A stretch of DNA of 32,143 nt from Alcanivorax sp. UBA4485 (GCA_002389055.1 DGNT01000192.1:1-32143); one strand, 5' to 3'. Counted from the first letter of the stretch, positions 8,911-16,835 are shown. Numbers and translations: made by a program. Notes: generated by a model from the letters alone, not told the origin.

Positions 8911-8932
8911 GGAAGCCCCGGTCCGGGGCTCC
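8911..8932 (-). other. Hairpin near the predicted 5' end of the gyrA mRNA
   Basis: Inverted repeat AGCCCC-GGTCC-GGGGCT with outer GGA/TCC pairs and one bulge. Placed against the putative -10 at 8945-8950, transcription would start near 8938, so this hairpin would lie within a few bases of the gyrA mRNA 5' end. There is no U-run, so it is not a terminator. It may shield the transcript from 5'-end-dependent decay. Confidence 0.45.
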
Positions 8933-8944
8933 TAAAAGCCACCG

Positions 8945-8953
8945 ATGATAGCA
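8945..8953 (-). promoter_or_regulatory. Putative gyrA promoter, extended -10
   Basis: Read on the minus strand, TGCTATCAT is an extended -10 element (TGn + TATCAT, 5 of 6 matches to TATAAT). No convincing -35 hexamer lies 16-18 bases upstream. It sits about 75 bases before the gyrA ATG. Confidence 0.45.
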
Positions 8954-9037
8954 CAGCTTTGCCGCCTCTAAATAATTCCCATCAACCCCGCCACCAGCGG
9001 CCCGGCGCGGGCATCGGACGAGGCCGGCCAGACAGGT

Positions 9038-9043
9038 TATACT
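9038..9043 (+). promoter_or_regulatory. Putative -10 of the mtaD-ubiG-mupP-yciK operon
   Basis: TATACT (5 of 6 to consensus) preceded by GGT, 69 bases before the mtaD start. The -35 region is GC-rich and poorly matched. This is the only AT-containing block in an otherwise very GC-rich divergent region, and it is about 90 bases from the opposing gyrA -10. Confidence 0.45.
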
Positions 9044-9051
9044 CGCCGCCG

Positions 9052-9074
9052 GACCGGCCGGGCCCGGGCCGGTC
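9052..9074 (+). other. Strong leader hairpin of the mtaD transcript
   Basis: Perfect 8-bp stem GACCGGCC / GGCCGGTC with loop GGGCCCG. It starts 8 bases after the putative -10, so it would be at or very near the 5' end of the mRNA. There is no U-run, so it is not a terminator. Confidence 0.5.
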
Positions 9075-9111
9075 TCAAGCCCATTCCACGCTGAGTAAGG
9101 AGCCATCAGCG

Positions 9112-10494
9112 ATGAATAAAGAGCCGTCTGCGATGCAGGACAAGCCGTCACCGGACTACCAACACGCCGACCTGATCATCAAAGCCGGCTGGATCGCGCC
9201 GGTGGCCCCGGATACCGGCGCCCTCGCCGACCACGCCCTGGTGGTGCGCGGCGACACCATCGTCGACCTGCTGCCAACGCCGCTGGCGGATCAGAAATGG
9301 CGCGCCGACGAGGTGGTGGAGCTGGGCAGCCACCTGCTGATACCCGGCCTGATCAACGCCCACACCCACGCCGCCATGAACCTGTTCCGCGGCCTGGCCG
9401 ACGACCTGCCGCTGATGACCTGGCTGGAGCAGCATATCTGGCCCGCCGAAGGGCAATGGATGAGCGAAGCCTTCGTGCGCGACGGCACCCGCCTGGCCGC
9501 CGCCGAGATGATCCGCTCCGGCACCACCTGTTTCGCCGACATGTATTTCTTCCCCGAGACCACCGCCCGGGTGGCCATGGAGGCGGGCCTGCGGGCGGTG
9601 TTGTTCTCGCCGATCCTGGACTTCCCCACCCCCATGGGCGCCGGTCCCGACGACTATCTTCGCCTGGCCACCGAGGCCGCCGACAACTGGCGCCACGAAC
9701 CCCGCGTGACCATCGGCTTCGGCCCCCACGCGCCGTATACCGTCTCCGACGGCCCGCTGGAGAAGGTACTCACCCTGGCCGAGGAACTGGATGCTCCGGT
9801 AATGATGCATGTGCACGAAACCGCCGGCGAGATCCACCAGGCGGTGGAAGCCAGCGGCGAGCGGCCGCTGACCCGACTCAAGCAACTGGGCCTGCTCAAC
9901 CCGCGCCTGCTGGCGGTGCACATGACCCAGCTGCTCGACGAGGAAATCCAGTGGCTGGCGGAGACCGGCAGCCAGGTGGTGCACTGCCCCGAATCCAACC
10001 TGAAACTGGCCAGCGGCTTCTGCCCGGTGCAGAAACTGCTCGAGGCCGGCATCAATGTGGCCCTGGGCACCGACGGCTCGGCCAGCAACAACGACCTGGA
10101 CATGATCGGCGAAACCCGCACCGCCGCGCTGCTCGCCAAGGGCGTCAGCCTGCGCGCGGACGCCGTGCCGGCGGCCACCGCCCTGCGCATGGCGACGCTC
10201 AACGGCGCCCGCGCCCTGGGGCTGGAGAGTCGCACCGGTTCACTGGAAATCGGCAAGCAAGCGGATATGATCGCCGTCGATCTGGGCGCCCTGGAAACCC
10301 AGCCGGTCTACGACCCGGTGGCGCAGCTGGTCTATGCGGCCACCCGGGACCAGGTCACCCACAGCTGGGTGGCCGGGCGCTGCCTGATGGCGGACCGGCG
10401 GCTGACCACGCTGAACGCCGCACTGATCGCCAAGAACGCGGCCGAATGGCAGCGCAAAATCGCGCCAAGCAATGACCGCGCCAATAATGAATGA
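9112..10494 (+). CDS. mtaD: 5-methylthioadenosine / S-adenosylhomocysteine deaminase (TRZ/ATZ amidohydrolase)
   Basis: Zinc amidohydrolase of 460 aa expected to deaminate methylthioadenosine to methylthioinosine (and possibly SAH). Metal ligands are visible: NAHTHAAMNLFRG with H84 and H86, MHVHETAGE with H235, AVHMTQL with H270 and GTDGSASNNDLD with D321. The P. aeruginosa orthologue, also next to gyrA and ubiG, is a methylthioadenosine deaminase, so the specific name rests partly on synteny. The start at 9112 has AAGGAG 9 bases upstream. A second in-frame ATG at 9133 has AAAGAG at the same 9-base spacing because the initiation region is a 21-bp tandem near-duplicate (KEPSAM encoded twice). 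The open frame extends upstream to 8890, but that part is leader. The stop overlaps an ATG (10491-10494). Confidence 0.9.
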   Translation: MNKEPSAMQDKPSPDYQHADLIIKAGWIAPVAPDTGALADHALVVRGDTIVDLLPTPLADQKWRADEVVELGSHLLIPGLINAHTHAAMNLFRGLADDLPLMTWLEQHIWPAEGQWMSEAFVRDGTRLAAAEMIRSGTTCFADMYFFPETTARVAMEAGLRAVLFSPILDFPTPMGAGPDDYLRLATEAADNWRHEPRVTIGFGPHAPYTVSDGPLEKVLTLAEELDAPVMMHVHETAGEIHQAVEASGERPLTRLKQLGLLNPRLLAVHMTQLLDEEIQWLAETGSQVVHCPESNLKLASGFCPVQKLLEAGINVALGTDGSASNNDLDMIGETRTAALLAKGVSLRADAVPAATALRMATLNGARALGLESRTGSLEIGKQADMIAVDLGALETQPVYDPVAQLVYAATRDQVTHSWVAGRCLMADRRLTTLNAALIAKNAAEWQRKIAPSNDRANNE

Positions 10495-10514
10495 GAGTCG
10501 ATGAGGGACAGCCG

Positions 10515-11219
10515 ATGAATCAACCCAACGTGGACAGCGGCGAAATCGCCAAATTCAACGCCCTGGCGGAGCGCTGGTGGGACCCGAACTCGGAATTCCG
10601 CCCGCTGCATGACATTAATCCGCTGCGGCTCAATTACATCGACGAGCGCCTCGACCTGCCCGGCAAGAAAGTGATTGATATCGGCTGCGGCGGCGGCCTG
10701 CTCTCCGAGGGCATGGCCCGGCGCGGCGCCACGGTCACCGGCATCGACCTGGGCGAGGCGCCGCTGGCGGTGGCCCGCCTGCACGCCGAGCAGAGCGGCG
10801 TGGAGGTGGAGTACTTGCAGGTGCTGGCCGAGGAGATCGCCGAGCAGCGCGCCGGCGAATACGACGCCGTGACCTGCCTGGAAATGCTGGAGCACGTGCC
10901 CGACCCGTCATCGGTGATCCGCGCCTGCGCCAAACTGGTGAAGCCCGGCGGCCAGGTGTTTTTCAGCACCATCAACCGCAACCCCAAGGCGTTCCTGTTC
11001 GCGATCGTCGGCGCCGAATACGTGCTGAGACTGCTGCCCCGCGGCACCCACGAATACGCCAAGCTGATCCGCCCCTCCGAGCTGGCCGGCTGGAGCCGCG
11101 ACGCCGGGCTGGACGTGCGCGACACCACCGGCATGACCTACAACCCGGTGACCCAGGTGTACAAGCTCAACCGCGATGTGTCGGTGAACTATCTGATGCA
11201 CGCGGTGCGCCATGCTTGA
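10515..11219 (+). CDS. ubiG: Ubiquinone biosynthesis O-methyltransferase
   Basis: SAM-dependent enzyme that performs both O-methylations in ubiquinone synthesis. The 234-aa protein has the UbiG N-terminus VDSGEIAKFNALAERWWD, PLRLNYI, SAM motif I KVIDIGCGGGLLSEG, acidic motif GIDLGE, CLEMLEHVPDP and the C-terminal NPVTQVYKL seen in the family. I prefer the ATG at 10515 (GAGGG about 8 bases upstream) because it matches known UbiG starts; an in-frame ATG at 10491 would add 8 residues and overlap the mtaD stop in ATGA. The 3' end overlaps mupP by 8 bases. Confidence 0.96.
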   Translation: MNQPNVDSGEIAKFNALAERWWDPNSEFRPLHDINPLRLNYIDERLDLPGKKVIDIGCGGGLLSEGMARRGATVTGIDLGEAPLAVARLHAEQSGVEVEYLQVLAEEIAEQRAGEYDAVTCLEMLEHVPDPSSVIRACAKLVKPGGQVFFSTINRNPKAFLFAIVGAEYVLRLLPRGTHEYAKLIRPSELAGWSRDAGLDVRDTTGMTYNPVTQVYKLNRDVSVNYLMHAVRHA

Positions 11220-11868
11220 GGCGGTGTTCTTTGATCTGGACGGTACCCTGGTGGACACGGCGCCGGACTTTTACGTGGTGCTCAATCAGCTGTTGCGCGA
11301 CCACGGCCGGCCGGAGGTCAGCTATCAGGCGGTGCGCGCCACCGTGTCCAACGGCGGCCGGGCGCTCACCGAGCTGGGCTTCGGCCTGGCGCCCGGTGAC
11401 GCCGGCTTCGATGACCGGCTCAATGAGCTTCTCGACGCCTACGGCGGCCGCCTGGCGGTGGACACCTGCCTGTTCGACGGCATGGCGGAGACCCTGACCT
11501 GGCTGGAACACCAGGGGCTGCCCTGGGGCGTGATCACCAATAAACCGGAGCGTTTCACCCGCCCGGTGCTGGCCGGTCTGGGTCTGCTGGACCGGTGCGC
11601 CTCGGTGATCTGCCCGGACCAGGTGCGCGAGCGCAAGCCGGACCCGGAAGGCCTGCTGATGGCGGCCACCGCCGTGGGCGCCAACCCCACCCACTGCGTC
11701 TACGTGGGCGATCATTTGCGTGACATCCAGGCCGGGCTGAATGCGAAAATGATTACCGTCACCGCCGGGTTCGGCTATATCGACGCGGACGACAACCCGC
11801 GCGCCTGGCCGGCCGACTATTTTGTGGAACGCGGCGAGCAGCTGCTGCCGCTGCTGAAAACACTGTGA
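11212..11868 (+). CDS. mupP: HAD phosphatase, probable N-acetylmuramic acid 6-phosphate phosphatase
   Basis: HAD-superfamily phosphatase of 218 aa. All four HAD motifs are present: DLDGTLVDT (8-16, nucleophile Asp8 and Asp10), ITNKP, the lysine in RERKPDPEG, and YVGDHLRDIQAG. It is often annotated Gph (phosphoglycolate phosphatase). In Pseudomonas the gene in exactly this position, between ubiG and yciK, is MupP, which dephosphorylates MurNAc-6-P in the AmgK-MurU peptidoglycan recycling route that bypasses de novo synthesis. The specific name is by synteny. The ATG at 11212 overlaps the ubiG end by 8 bases. Confidence 0.85.
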   Translation: MLEAVFFDLDGTLVDTAPDFYVVLNQLLRDHGRPEVSYQAVRATVSNGGRALTELGFGLAPGDAGFDDRLNELLDAYGGRLAVDTCLFDGMAETLTWLEHQGLPWGVITNKPERFTRPVLAGLGLLDRCASVICPDQVRERKPDPEGLLMAATAVGANPTHCVYVGDHLRDIQAGLNAKMITVTAGFGYIDADDNPRAWPADYFVERGEQLLPLLKTL

Positions 11869-11887
11869 AGAAGTAGGTACAGTCGAA

Positions 11888-12661
11888 ATGGACATCAAGG
11901 CACTCAACGGCCTGGCGGCGAATTACCAATGCCCGCCGGACGCCTTTAAGGATCGCATTATTCTGGTCACCGGCGCCGGCGCCGGTATCGGCCGGGCCGT
12001 GGCCCTGGCCCTGGCCGCCCACGGCGCCACGGTGATTCTGCTGGGCCGCACCCAGAGCAAGCTGGAAGCGGTCTACGACAAGATCAAAGCCGCCGGCGGA
12101 CCGGAGCCGGCGCTGGCACCGGTCAACATGGAAGTGGCGCGGCCGGAGGATTATCAGGAGCTGGCAACGCTGTTCGGGCGCGAGTTCGGTCGCCTGGACG
12201 GGGTGTTGCACAACGCCTCGGTGCTCGGCGACATCACGCCGCTGGAACGCTATGGCGCGGACACCTGGGATTCGGTGATGCGCGTCAACGTTAACAGCGC
12301 CTTCTATCTGACCCAGGCACTGCTGCCGCTGCTGCGCGACAGCGACGACGGACGCATTCTGTTCACCTCCTCCAGCGTGGGCCGCAAAGGCCGGGCCTTC
12401 TGGGGCGCCTACGCGGCCTCCAAGGCGGCCACCGAAAATCTGTCGCAGACCCTGGCGGAGGAATTGGAGAACACCTCAAAAATTCGCGTAAACACGATTA
12501 ACCCGGGTGCCACGCGCACTGATATGCGCGCCCTTGCGTATCCCGGTGAAAACGCGGAAAAACTAAAAACACCGGAGCAAATCGTCGCCAGCTATTTATA
12601 TCTTCTGGGGCCGGAGGGCGCCGCCGTCAACGGCCAGTCCCTGGACGCTCAACCGCGTTAG
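11888..12661 (+). CDS. yciK: YciK-family SDR oxidoreductase
   Basis: Short-chain dehydrogenase of 257 aa. Rossmann motif VTGAGAGIGRA near 27-37, NAS in place of the classic NNAG, catalytic Ser in FTSSSVG and the YxxxK pair in YAASK. The C-terminal KIRVNTINPGATRTDMRA and LDAQPR are typical of the YciK group, whose physiological substrate is not established. It follows mupP by 19 bases and completes the operon known from P. aeruginosa. The final 130 bases (about 12476-12605) use AT-richer codons (GTA, CTA, TTA, AAA, ACA) than the rest of the gene. Confidence 0.92.
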   Translation: MDIKALNGLAANYQCPPDAFKDRIILVTGAGAGIGRAVALALAAHGATVILLGRTQSKLEAVYDKIKAAGGPEPALAPVNMEVARPEDYQELATLFGREFGRLDGVLHNASVLGDITPLERYGADTWDSVMRVNVNSAFYLTQALLPLLRDSDDGRILFTSSSVGRKGRAFWGAYAASKAATENLSQTLAEELENTSKIRVNTINPGATRTDMRALAYPGENAEKLKTPEQIVASYLYLLGPEGAAVNGQSLDAQPR

Positions 12662-12687
12662 AGCAGCTTGACCTCAGCGACGTTCGC

Positions 12688-12718
12688 GCACGGCGGGCCG
12701 GCATCCGGCCGACCGTGC
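12688..12718 (+). terminator. Terminator-like hairpin after yciK
   Basis: Two-part stem GCACGG / CCGTGC and GGCCGG / CCGGCC separated by a 2x2 internal loop, with a CAT loop. It lies 27 bases past the yciK stop. No U-run follows, so termination may be Rho-assisted or partial. The remaining 54 bases to the next gene include TGCTATTAC (12724-12732), a possible extended -10. Confidence 0.45.
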
Positions 12719-12772
12719 GTCCATGCTATTACTGCCGATTATTCTTCTTCGAATAACAAAACAGGGATAGCC

Positions 12773-13948
12773 ATGGTTCGCTTTGTGTTCGCCTCGTTGA
12801 TTTTGCTGTTGTCCTCACTGTGCGTCGGCGCGGAAACGCTGCGTCTGTCGCCGGAACAACAGCAACGCATGGAACAATTGCTGCCCGGCGTCGACGTCGA
12901 CCAGAAACTGGTCGAGGGGCTGGCGTCTATTTTCTATTCGCGGGACATGCCGGTGCGGGTGCGCCTGGCCGCCATCGCCAAGCTGGTGGGCATCGACCAG
13001 ATGCCGCCGGGCACCGCCCTGAACCGCAAGATCTGCATCTGGGATATCGCCGGACGCAACGGCCCGGTGTTCCAAGCGGCCATGGAGCAGCGCGCCATGG
13101 CGCTGGAATACGGCATCGACCTGGAGATGATCCCGTTCACCAACGAGACCGTTATGGTCGAGGAGCTCAAGGCCGGGCACTGTGACGCGGCTTTGATGAG
13201 CGGCATGCGCGCGCGCCTGTTCAACAGCTACACCGGCACCATCGACGCGATCGGCGCGATCCCCGACAACCAGCACATGCGCACGCTGCTGCAGGTGCTG
13301 GCGCATCCCAGCCAGGCCGGGCATATGGTCCAGGGTGAGTACGTCATCATGGGCATTTTCTCCGGCGGTGCCGCCCATGTGTTCGTCAACGACAAACGGA
13401 TCAGCTCCCTCGCCAAGGCCGCCGGCAAACGCGTGGCGGTGCTGGATTACGACAAAACCCAATCGGAAATGGTGGCCGGCATCGGCGCCACGCCGGTGCC
13501 CTCGGACATCGTCAGCGCCCCCAACAAGTTCAATAACGGCGTGGTCGACATCCTCGCCGCGCCGCTGATCGCCTATGAACTGCTGGAACTCTATAAAGGC
13601 ATGGAGCCGGACGGCGGCATCGTGGACTACCCCATCGCCCAGATCAGCATGCAGCTGGTGGGCCGGCTGGACAAATTCCCCAACGAAGTGGCGCAACTGA
13701 TCCGTGAAGCATCCTTCGAGGCCTACGACCGGGTGCGCGCTCGGGTAAAAGTCGAAGAGGACCGGGTGCCGGACCATTGGTGGATCGACATTCCCGCGGA
13801 CGAAAAGCGTGAGTACGAAGCGATGATGCAGGAAGCCCGCGACACCCTGCGCGAACAGGATTACTACGACGGTCGCATGCTGGACCTGCAAAGCAGGATT
13901 CGCTGCAAGTTCGATCCGTCCCGTGGCGAATGCTCGAATAAAGAGTAA
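12773..13948 (+). CDS. Secreted solute-binding protein, AdeT1/2-like (paralogue 1)
   Basis: Periplasmic binding protein of 391 aa from the ATG at 12773 (AGGGATAG upstream); the frame is open further 5' but this start gives a clean signal peptide, MVRFVFASLILLLSSLCVGA. The core starts at RKICIWDIAGRNGPVF and shares with its two paralogues KAGHCDAALMSG, FNNGVVDILAAP, LELYKGMEPDGGIVDYPIAQ, HWWIDIP and the C-terminal RCKFDPSRGEC. Four conserved cysteines (88, 137, 378, 387) suggest two disulphides. Relative to paralogue 3 it has about 55 extra residues between signal peptide and core. The family was named from Acinetobacter AdeT, first labelled an RND efflux component; the fold and the neighbouring TRAP permeases suggest a TRAP binding protein instead. 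The ligand is unknown. Confidence 0.82.
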   Translation: MVRFVFASLILLLSSLCVGAETLRLSPEQQQRMEQLLPGVDVDQKLVEGLASIFYSRDMPVRVRLAAIAKLVGIDQMPPGTALNRKICIWDIAGRNGPVFQAAMEQRAMALEYGIDLEMIPFTNETVMVEELKAGHCDAALMSGMRARLFNSYTGTIDAIGAIPDNQHMRTLLQVLAHPSQAGHMVQGEYVIMGIFSGGAAHVFVNDKRISSLAKAAGKRVAVLDYDKTQSEMVAGIGATPVPSDIVSAPNKFNNGVVDILAAPLIAYELLELYKGMEPDGGIVDYPIAQISMQLVGRLDKFPNEVAQLIREASFEAYDRVRARVKVEEDRVPDHWWIDIPADEKREYEAMMQEARDTLREQDYYDGRMLDLQSRIRCKFDPSRGECSNKE

Positions 13949-13966
13949 ACCGTACCAGGAGGCTCT

Positions 13967-15082
13967 GTGCCTATAACCCGTCTATTGCGTAACACCCTGC
14001 TTGGCGCCGGCGCGGCTTTGACCTTCGCCGTCGCGCCGGCGTCCGCGTCCGACGCCGACCTGAGCGCCACCGTCTACAACGATACCCTGCCGATGATGCA
14101 GCGCGTCGAGGCCATGCGCGAACTGACCGGCCTGGGCGAGCCGGGCAACAGCACCCGCAAGATCTGCATCTGGGACATTGTCGGCCGCAACGGGCCGATC
14201 TTTTCGGCGGCCCAGGACCAGCGCGCCAAGCTGCTTGAGTACGGCATTCAGCTGGAACTGGTTCCCTATACCGACGAGCGCGTGATGGTGGATGAATTCA
14301 AGGCCGGCCTCTGCGACGCGGCGCTGATGAGCGGCCTGCGCGCCCGGCTGTTCAATACCTACACCGGTACCATCGACTCCATCGGCGGCCTGCCCTCCCA
14401 GGAGCACATGCGTATTCTGCTGCAGGTACTCGCCGATCCCGCATCGGCAGAGCACATGGTGCAAGGGGACTATGTAGTGGCCGGCATCGCCCCCGGCGGC
14501 GGCGCCTATCTGTTCGTCAACGACAAGAAGATCAATACCCTGGCGGCGGCGGCCGGCAAAAACGTGGCGGTGCTGGACTATGACCCGGTGCAGGCGGAGA
14601 TGGTCGGCCAGGTGGGCGCGTCGCCGGTGCCCACGGACATCGTCAACGCCCCCAACATGTTCAACAACGGCGTGGTGGACGTGCTCGCCGCGCCGCTGGC
14701 CGCCTACGAGATCGTCGAGCTGTATAAAGGCATGACCCCGGACGGCGGCATCGTCGACTACCCGATCGCGCAGATCAGTATGCAGCTGGTGGCCCGCCGC
14801 GACCGCATACCCAACGAAGCCGCACAACTGGTGCGCGAGGTGTTCTTCCAGAGTTACCAACAGATCATCGACCGGGTGCATGAGGAAACCAAAAACATTC
14901 CCGAGCACTGGTGGATCGGCATTCCCGAAGACGACAAGCGGGAATACGAAGTGATGATGCGCGAGGTGCGCCTGCAACTGCGCGAACGCGGCTACTACAG
15001 CGCCGATATGCTGACGCTGCAGCGCCGTATTCGCTGCAAGCTGGATTCGTCGCGGGCCGAGTGCGCCGACCCGCAGGAGTGA
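13967..15082 (+). CDS. Secreted solute-binding protein, AdeT1/2-like (paralogue 2)
   Basis: Second binding protein, 371 aa, 18 bases after paralogue 1 and clearly co-transcribed. The start is a GTG with a full AGGAGG only four bases upstream. The signal peptide ends near PASAS (about 28). The core RKICIWDIVGRNGPIF aligns closely with paralogue 1 throughout, including KAGLCDAALMSGLRARLFN, MFNNGVVDVLAAPLAAYE, GMTPDGGIVDYPIAQISMQL and C-terminal RCKLDSSRAEC. Conserved cysteines are 67, 116, 357 and 366. It has a shorter N-terminal extension than paralogue 1. The two are a recent-looking tandem duplication. It probably feeds a TRAP permease; which of the two permeases it serves cannot be told. 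Convergent with the ABC1 kinase gene 13 bases away. Confidence 0.82.
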   Translation: MPITRLLRNTLLGAGAALTFAVAPASASDADLSATVYNDTLPMMQRVEAMRELTGLGEPGNSTRKICIWDIVGRNGPIFSAAQDQRAKLLEYGIQLELVPYTDERVMVDEFKAGLCDAALMSGLRARLFNTYTGTIDSIGGLPSQEHMRILLQVLADPASAEHMVQGDYVVAGIAPGGGAYLFVNDKKINTLAAAAGKNVAVLDYDPVQAEMVGQVGASPVPTDIVNAPNMFNNGVVDVLAAPLAAYEIVELYKGMTPDGGIVDYPIAQISMQLVARRDRIPNEAAQLVREVFFQSYQQIIDRVHEETKNIPEHWWIGIPEDDKREYEVMMREVRLQLRERGYYSADMLTLQRRIRCKLDSSRAECADPQE

Positions 15083-15090
15083 GCGCCGGG

Positions 15091-15108
15091 GCCGCTCAGT
15101 GGAGCGGC
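15091..15108. terminator. Hairpin at convergent junction
   Basis: Perfect 7-bp stem GCCGCTC / GAGCGGC with loop AGTG, overlapping the last codons of the ABC1 kinase gene and 8 bases after paralogue 2. Flanking CCGGGG and CCCCGG could extend it. No U-run on either strand; a bidirectional, imperfect terminator is possible. Confidence 0.4.
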
Positions 15109-16460
15109 TCGTCCCCGGGTAGCTGGTCCAGGGTACCGAACAGGTCCACGCGCTGATCGCTGAACATATCCAGTTCCGGCGCCAGCGCCTGCACGTAGCG
15201 GTCGAAATAAAGAAACTGTTTCAGCAGCAGCGCGAACTCGCGGGGGAAGCGGATACCGTGGCCCTCGCCGATGCGCACCAGATCGGTGAGCAGCTGGTTG
15301 ACCTCGCGGTCGTTACGGTCGGCCTGCACCAGGGCGCTGGCGTCCACGTCCGTGAGCCGGTCCTGCAACGCGGAGATATCCCGTGCCAGGGCATCCACGT
15401 CCACCTCCTCACTGGTCATGCCGACCATGGCCATGGCTCGGGCCATGGCCGGCACGTCGCCGCTGCCGATCGCCTCGAAGAACGCCATCATGCCCTGCCA
15501 GGCCTCCGGGCGGATGCGACCCACCATGCCGAAGTCGATGAACCCCACCCGGCCGTCTTCCAGCAACATCAGGTTGCCGGCGTGCACGTCGGCGTGGAAG
15601 AAGTCGCACATCATCAGACTGGAGAACCAGGTGTTCAGCGCCGTGATCAGGGTGCCCGCCGGATCGTCCGTGTAGCGCCGCAGCACCTGTAGATCGGTGA
15701 GCGGCACCCCATGGAAACGCTCCATAGTCAGCACCCGCGTGGTGGTGTGCGACGCCACCGGGCGCGGCGCCACCGCGGCGGTGTTGCCGGTTTCGGCGAG
15801 AAAGCGGTTGAACGCGTCCAGGTTGCGGGCTTCCTGCAGGAAATCGCATTCCTCGAGCATGCCCGCCTGCAGTTCCTCGATCACGCCGGACAGGGCCGAG
15901 CGGGACAGCCCCGGCGCCAGGGATTCAACCACGCGCGCCGAGGCGTAGAGAAAGTTGAAATCGGTGAGCAGCACGTGGCGGACGCCGGGACGCTGGACCT
16001 TGATCACCACGTCGGCGCCATTCTTCAGGCGTGCCGCGTGCACCTGGGCGATGGACGCGCTGGCCAGCGGCTTGGGGTCGACCCACTCGTACAGGGTATC
16101 CAGAGGCGCGCCCAGCTCCGCTTCCACGGTCTCGCGGATGTAATGGAACGGTAGCGGCGGCGTTCGATCCAGGCATTTCTGGAATTCGCTGACGTATTCC
16201 TCCGGGAACAGCGACGGCGAACTGGCAATGAACTGGCCCAGCTTGATATAGGTCGCGCCCAGGGATTCGAAGGTACGCCGCAGGTGCTTGGGCAGAGCGT
16301 CGCGGTCGCCCAGCAACCAGCCCAGGCCCTGGCGGCCGACCACGCCCACCGTTTCGAACACACGGAAAGCGCCACGGGCGGTGTTGCGCACCAGGGCCAG
16401 GCCCTCCCGCTCACGGGCAAGGTTTGCGCGCATTTCACTAACGATGGTGTCTTTACTCAT
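15096..16460 (-). CDS. ABC1/AarF (ADCK, UbiB-like) atypical kinase
   Basis: Protein-kinase-like fold protein of 454 aa. It shows the family hallmarks: the KxGQ motif in YIKLGQFIASSPSLFPEEY, the Ala-rich loop ASASIAQVHAA in place of a glycine-rich loop, the catalytic lysine VIKVQRPG, and HADVHAGN plus GFIDFGMVG as catalytic-loop and DFG-like segments. UbiB (about 546 aa in E. coli) ends in two membrane helices; this protein stops earlier and has no clear hydrophobic C-terminus, so it is likely a second AarF paralogue, not the main UbiB. I chose ATG 16460 with AGGT seven bases upstream; a GTG one codon earlier is possible. It lies inside the transport cluster on the opposite strand; a functional link is not evident. 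Confidence 0.88.
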   Translation of the reverse strand: MSKDTIVSEMRANLAREREGLALVRNTARGAFRVFETVGVVGRQGLGWLLGDRDALPKHLRRTFESLGATYIKLGQFIASSPSLFPEEYVSEFQKCLDRTPPLPFHYIRETVEAELGAPLDTLYEWVDPKPLASASIAQVHAARLKNGADVVIKVQRPGVRHVLLTDFNFLYASARVVESLAPGLSRSALSGVIEELQAGMLEECDFLQEARNLDAFNRFLAETGNTAAVAPRPVASHTTTRVLTMERFHGVPLTDLQVLRRYTDDPAGTLITALNTWFSSLMMCDFFHADVHAGNLMLLEDGRVGFIDFGMVGRIRPEAWQGMMAFFEAIGSGDVPAMARAMAMVGMTSEEVDVDALARDISALQDRLTDVDASALVQADRNDREVNQLLTDLVRIGEGHGIRFPREFALLLKQFLYFDRYVQALAPELDMFSDQRVDLFGTLDQLPGDEPLH

Positions 16461-16540
16461 CACATCTACCTAGATATCCGTTGAAAGAGTCAACACCGCC
16501 CGTTTGTTATTCGCGCTATTGTGGACAGCGATTTTAAAAA

Positions 16541-16552
16541 AACAGGCCTGTT
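16541..16552. repeat. 12-bp perfect palindrome in the 16461-16835 intergenic region
   Basis: AACAGGCCTGTT, flanked by an A-run (16536-16542). It lies about 80 bases before the ABC1 kinase start and could be an operator. A second small inverted repeat GGCGC-ACCGG-GCGCC is at 16571-16585. Apart from these and the promoter at 16733-16761, I see no gene in this 375-base, unusually AT-rich stretch; the short frame starting at 16648 has no homology I recognise. Confidence 0.35.
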
Positions 16553-16732
16553 GCAGCCCGACGATTCAGGGGCGCACCGGGCGCCTGACGCTAACAGATT
16601 GAAAAACAAAGCATAAAGGGGGCAGCTCCCGAAGTTCCCCGAAGGCATTGGCTGTTCCGACACAAGAGCCGAGACTTAGGGTCATTATCAGCGACGTGCC
16701 GCGAACTCATGATCGCAAGACTAGCATTAGGT

Positions 16733-16761
16733 TTGTAATGGCTTACATGCATTTTTGTAAT
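16733..16761 (+). promoter_or_regulatory. Sigma-70-type promoter for the lipoprotein gene
   Basis: TTGTAA (-35, 4 of 6) and TGTAAT (-10, 5 of 6) separated by exactly 17 bases. The expected start near 16768 leaves a leader of about 68 bases before the ATG at 16836. This is the best-matched full promoter in the window, and it falls in an AT-rich stretch where one is needed. Confidence 0.55.
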
Positions 16762-16835
16762 CGGCGCTTGTGCCAACTCAACAAGGTTGGGTACTGTCAT
16801 CGACGCCGTGAGAACAATAAAAAGGAGCTCAAGGA

